Shown: positions 5,692 to 7,016 of the stretch, one piece after another
Layout of the letters: each line of letters starts with the position of its first letter
How positions within the stretch are numbered: the stretch's first letter is position 1
NCBI GenBank assembly: GCA_031288575.1
Contig: JAITRD010000046.1
Location: forward strand, 1-7,016
Source of the DNA: Treponema sp.
GTDB lineage: Bacteria; Spirochaetota; Spirochaetia; Treponematales; Breznakiellaceae
Direction: 5' to 3'
DNA: 7,016 bases
Notes under the pieces: generated by a model
What the model saw: only the letters and a program-made list of their open reading frames with translations
The model's database searches: none
What the model was told of the DNA's origin: nothing
Program-made: the position numbers and the translations under genes

Positions 5692-6821
5692 GGAGGGTCC
5701 GTTTCTTCGGCCTCATCTTCCAGAAGGGTTTTGATATTGTTTTTAGCGGCCTTGAAGAGGGCGGAAAGGGTTTTAAAGATAAGGTCCTTGGTTTGAGAGT
5801 CGGTGTTGCCGAGGAACTGGATCATGACCCCCATGTTTTTTAACCACCGGTCGCTTAAATCCTGGGGGGACCGGACCTCGGCGGAGCTGAGGATTTCGTA
5901 GAGGGCCTCAATGAAACGCTGCCGCTGCTCGAATTCCAGGCCGTCTATCCATTCTTTAAGGGTTTGATCGATGAAACGGCTTTGTTTGTCCACCCGGTCC
6001 AGGCGGACCACATCGTTGTAGTTTACCTCCCAGGAATAGAGGTCATGCTGTTTAAGGCCGTTTTCGGCGCTTTTTACCACCGTATACTCATCCCCGCGCT
6101 CAAAGAGCATACCGATCACCGAGGATTGGGGCACCAGGGAGTTGATTTTTTCCCGAATGGCCCCGTATCCCCTGCTGTTGATAACCGAGCTATGAAAACC
6201 CGGCCCGTCGTTACTGTAGATTCCGATGATCCGTTTTTGAATTTTTTCCTTACAAAAAGCCGCCGCGTAAATCGCCAGGTTTCCCCCTTTGGAATGGCCT
6301 CCGACATATAACCTTCCCCTGAGCCGGGGGGCAATCTCTTCCAGATAACTGACCGCCTCAATCTGGGCCGGTATGACGGGCTTAAAGATCATGTTAAAAT
6401 CTTCCTTCCAGCCCACCAGGGTATTATCGGTCCCCCGGCAGGCAATATAGGAAAGCCCCGGGGCACAGCGGACGGTCAAAGCGGAAAACTGTTTTTCCTG
6501 GGAAATGTCAATATGGTTGACATAAGCCCGGAGCGGCAGGTTTCTAAACCGTCTGCTCCGACCGAGGAGCTTGAGGAAATAGGGGTCCGTTTTAAAGACG
6601 ATGAATTGATCCGCCCTGGAGGGGTCCTCCCTGAGGGCGCGGGCCAAACGGTTCGCCGCTTCCTCAACGGATACGGCCGTTTTTTGCCCGGGAGGGGGGA
6701 CGATGCCGTCAAAGGGCATATACGAAAGCTGGCTCAGGATAAGATTATCCACCGTATTAAAGGGCGCCTGTTCAAAGGTTAAATCTCCCCGCCAGGCAAG
6801 ATAATCAAAAATATTCGACAT
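5676..6821 (-). CDS. DUF2974 / Mbeg1-like alpha/beta-hydrolase (lipase-like)
   Basis: A 381-residue protein with the N-terminal signature of the DUF2974 family (NIFDYLAWRGDLTF, then PFNTVDNLILSQLSYMPFDGIV). The nucleophile elbow GHSKG (175-179) places Ser177 as the nucleophile. CRGTD (128-132) resembles the oxyanion-hole strand of class 3 lipases. SNDGPGF (203-209), Asp244 in ERGDEY and His259 in KQHDLYSW are candidates for the remaining active-site residues. The C-terminal 100 residues look helical and end in an acidic, proline-rich tail. No signal peptide or membrane segment is seen, so a cytoplasmic esterase or lipase is likely. The family has no well-defined substrate that I know of. The ATG has no ribosome binding site but lies directly behind a perfect TATAAT, so the message may be nearly leaderless; the conserved N-terminus supports this start. 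Convergent with the GDPD gene, divergent from the membrane protein gene. Confidence 0.85.
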   Translation of the reverse strand: MSNIFDYLAWRGDLTFEQAPFNTVDNLILSQLSYMPFDGIVPPPGQKTAVSVEEAANRLARALREDPSRADQFIVFKTDPYFLKLLGRSRRFRNLPLRAYVNHIDISQEKQFSALTVRCAPGLSYIACRGTDNTLVGWKEDFNMIFKPVIPAQIEAVSYLEEIAPRLRGRLYVGGHSKGGNLAIYAAAFCKEKIQKRIIGIYSNDGPGFHSSVINSRGYGAIREKINSLVPQSSVIGMLFERGDEYTVVKSAENGLKQHDLYSWEVNYNDVVRLDRVDKQSRFIDQTLKEWIDGLEFEQRQRFIEALYEILSSAEVRSPQDLSDRWLKNMGVMIQFLGNTDSQTKDLIFKTLSALFKAAKNNIKTLLEDEAEETDPPPDTG

Positions 6822-6832
6822 AATTCATTTTT

Positions 6833-6861
6833 ATTATAATACTGATTCTTAGGATAGAAAA
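6833..6861 (-). promoter_or_regulatory. Candidate promoter of the DUF2974 gene, self-complementary -10 box
   Basis: The minus strand has a perfect TATAAT (6838-6833) with TTTTCT (3 of 6 to TTGACA) 17 bases upstream. Transcription would begin only a few bases before the ATG at 6821. The octamer ATTATAAT (6833-6840) is its own reverse complement, so a second TATAAT exists on the plus strand (6835-6840) facing the 6911 gene. On that strand TCGACA (5 of 6) lies 14 bases upstream, which is too close for a normal promoter. Confidence 0.45.
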
Positions 6862-6910
6862 CCCGTTAAAGGATATTGCAGGGCGCGGCTACGGCTCCTA
6901 AAATAAGATC

Positions 6911-7016
6911 ATGGGTAAACCTGGGGATCAGATAAGATCCGTGATACGCCAGTGGTATCATTCCCGTTTGGCCTTGGTCCTGGAAAGCATTGTCATCGGT
7001 TTTGCGGTAGGTTTTG
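6911..7016 (+). CDS. Probable ClC-type chloride channel/antiporter (5' end only, truncated by window end)
   Basis: The first 35 codons of an open frame running off the window. The residues are MGKPGDQIRSVIRQWYHSR followed by LALVLESIVIGFAVGF: a short basic amphipathic N-terminus and the start of a hydrophobic helix. This matches the N-terminal pattern of prokaryotic ClC proteins, where a Trp/His/Arg-rich stretch leads into a 'lxlExixvGxxxG' first helix. The key ClC motifs (GSGIP, GxGxE) would lie beyond the window, so this is family resemblance only; another multi-pass transporter is possible. An in-frame TAA at 6899-6901 limits the start to the ATG at 6911. No clear ribosome binding site precedes it. 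The gene is divergent from the DUF2974 gene across an 89-base gap. Confidence 0.5.
   Translation, partial: MGKPGDQIRSVIRQWYHSRLALVLESIVIGFAVGF

Overview
This window looks like chromosomal DNA of a spirochaete, most likely a Treponema-like member of Spirochaetota with moderate GC content (an insect-gut treponeme would fit). This rests on the style of the proteins: a PaaK-type ligase, a Treponema-like 'LFA-GGG-Q' signal peptide on the binding protein, and a DUF2974/Mbeg1-like hydrolase. It is an inference; there is no rRNA or other marker gene here. No mobile element, CRISPR array, tRNA or phage gene was seen.

Layout. (1) 1-816, +: the 3' part of a phenylacetate-CoA ligase (PaaK) family gene that begins before the window. 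(2) 827-4814, -: a complete four-gene ABC importer operon, transcribed permease, ATPase, periplasmic binding protein, second permease. It converges on the ligase with only 10 bases between stops. (3) 4815-4958: a divergent control region with a perfect 8+8 bp inverted repeat over a candidate promoter. (4) 4959-5648, +: a divergent member of the glycerophosphodiester phosphodiesterase (GDPD) family. (5) 5676-6821, -: a DUF2974/Mbeg1-like alpha/beta-hydrolase, convergent with the GDPD gene. (6) 6822-6910: a short divergent region with a self-complementary -10 box. (7) 6911 to the end, +: the first 35 codons of a membrane protein, probably a ClC chloride channel/antiporter.

How the genes may work together. 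The importer is complete: two EAA-loop permeases, an ATPase with all motifs and a C-terminal TOBE-like region, and a secreted binding protein. Its architecture matches the polyamine/iron/sugar-phosphate/phosphonate type of importer, but the substrate cannot be read from the sequence. The divergent GDPD gene shares its control region, which suggests (inference only) that the imported compound may be a glycerophosphodiester or related phosphorylated compound. Neither the ligase nor the hydrolase has an evident link to the transporter.

Most of the coding content is ordinary. The less ordinary signals are non-coding: the operator-like palindrome between transporter and GDPD, a nearly perfect 35-base inverted repeat just ahead of the binding-protein gene, and a stem-loop plus 11-base tandem repeat just ahead of the last permease. 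The unusual active-site motifs of the GDPD protein also stand out. I did not find a convincing new system.
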